From positions 248,001 to 312,000 of the forward strand of contig NZ_JANQBD010000006.1 of the NCBI RefSeq assembly GCF_024722015.1: DNA of 64,000 nt. Direction: 5' to 3'. Positions within the stretch are counted from its first letter, which is position 1; the number at the start of each line of letters is the position of its first letter. Both the position numbers and the translations under genes were made by a program. This DNA comes from Paenibacillus radicis (ex Xue et al. 2023). Lineage in GTDB: Bacteria > Bacillota > Bacilli > Paenibacillales > NBRC-103111. The notes below the pieces were generated by a model. That model was not told the origin of the DNA and did not search any database. It worked only from the letters and a program-made list of their open reading frames with translations. Positions 63,925 through 64,000 of this stretch are shown piece by piece.

Positions 63925-64000
63925 CTACCCTTCGTAATGGACTTTCTTCTTGGATATGTACAATTGAATACTCGTCAGTATGATGATGATAATAAAGAAT
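63925..64000 (-). CDS. ABC transporter permease, UgpA type (C-terminus only)
   Basis: The last ~25 residues read hydrophobic IIIIILTSIQLYISKKKVHY, EG, stop. This is the typical end of UgpA/MalF-type permeases, and it sits 12 bases before the UgpE gene. The rest lies beyond the window. Confidence 0.75.
   Translation of the reverse strand, partial: FFIIIIILTSIQLYISKKKVHYEG

Noticed and set aside
1..64000. CRISPR arrays, tRNA or rRNA genes, prophage structural genes
   Set aside because: None seen on reading both strands; the only integrase has no phage genes around it.

Overview
The window looks like chromosomal DNA of a Paenibacillaceae bacterium (Paenibacillus, Cohnella or a close relative). 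The reasons are moderate G+C, strong AGGAGG-type ribosome binding sites, frequent GTG/TTG starts, lipoprotein solute-binding proteins with LplB/LplC-type sugar permeases, and large membrane-bound AraC-family regulators. No tRNA, rRNA, CRISPR array or prophage was seen. Calls are by reading motifs; no database search was possible.

Layout. 1-11.4 kb, mostly minus strand: a sugar-uptake and glycoside locus with an AraC regulator fragment, Gfo/Idh/MocA oxidoreductase, GH29 alpha-L-fucosidase, solute-binding lipoprotein, two permeases, a membrane AraC regulator, a LarA-like (DUF2088) protein and a second AraC regulator. A large FAD-dependent oxidoreductase lies divergently (11.5-13.8 kb). 14.5-16.1 kb: a BrkB-family membrane protein and a small membrane protein. 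16.5-26.6 kb: a second Lpl-type transporter with its own membrane regulator, plus a solute-binding protein translationally coupled to a third membrane regulator. 26.8-28.9 kb: an unusual winged-helix regulator and a class I glutamine amidotransferase.

29-39.4 kb is a guanidine-assimilation region. Two guanidine-I (ykkC) riboswitches, each ending in an intrinsic terminator, face away from each other's genes. One precedes an APC-family permease on the plus strand. The other precedes a minus-strand operon for two DUF1989 proteins (carboxyguanidine deiminase type), a 1206-residue biotin-dependent guanidine/urea carboxylase and allophanate hydrolase. Between the two units lie about 1.4 kb of repeats, including a 9-bp minisatellite.

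39.5-41.9 kb: a chemoreceptor, CheW and a decayed third gene. 42.0-43.2 kb: a lone tyrosine recombinase framed by two 26-bp sites in inverted orientation, each with a 10-6-10 architecture. This is the most unusual structure in the window. 43.9-48.8 kb: an amino-sugar/tagatose-type locus (sugar kinase, class II aldolase, SIS-domain AgaS-like protein, DMT transporter, DeoR regulator) with a shared candidate operator. 48.9-52.0 kb: AraC regulator divergent from an oxidoreductase and a sugar isomerase/epimerase. 52.1-60.1 kb: an RND efflux operon (GbsR-like regulator, permease, adaptor lipoprotein, unknown secreted protein) divergent from a TetR regulator, with paired operator-like boxes. 60.4-64 kb: two glycerophosphodiester phosphodiesterases, an unknown lipoprotein and Ugp-type permeases.

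A dispersed structured repeat (here called B) occurs four times, every time at a tail-to-tail gene junction. Its main hairpin has T-runs readable on both strands, so it probably acts as a bidirectional terminator.
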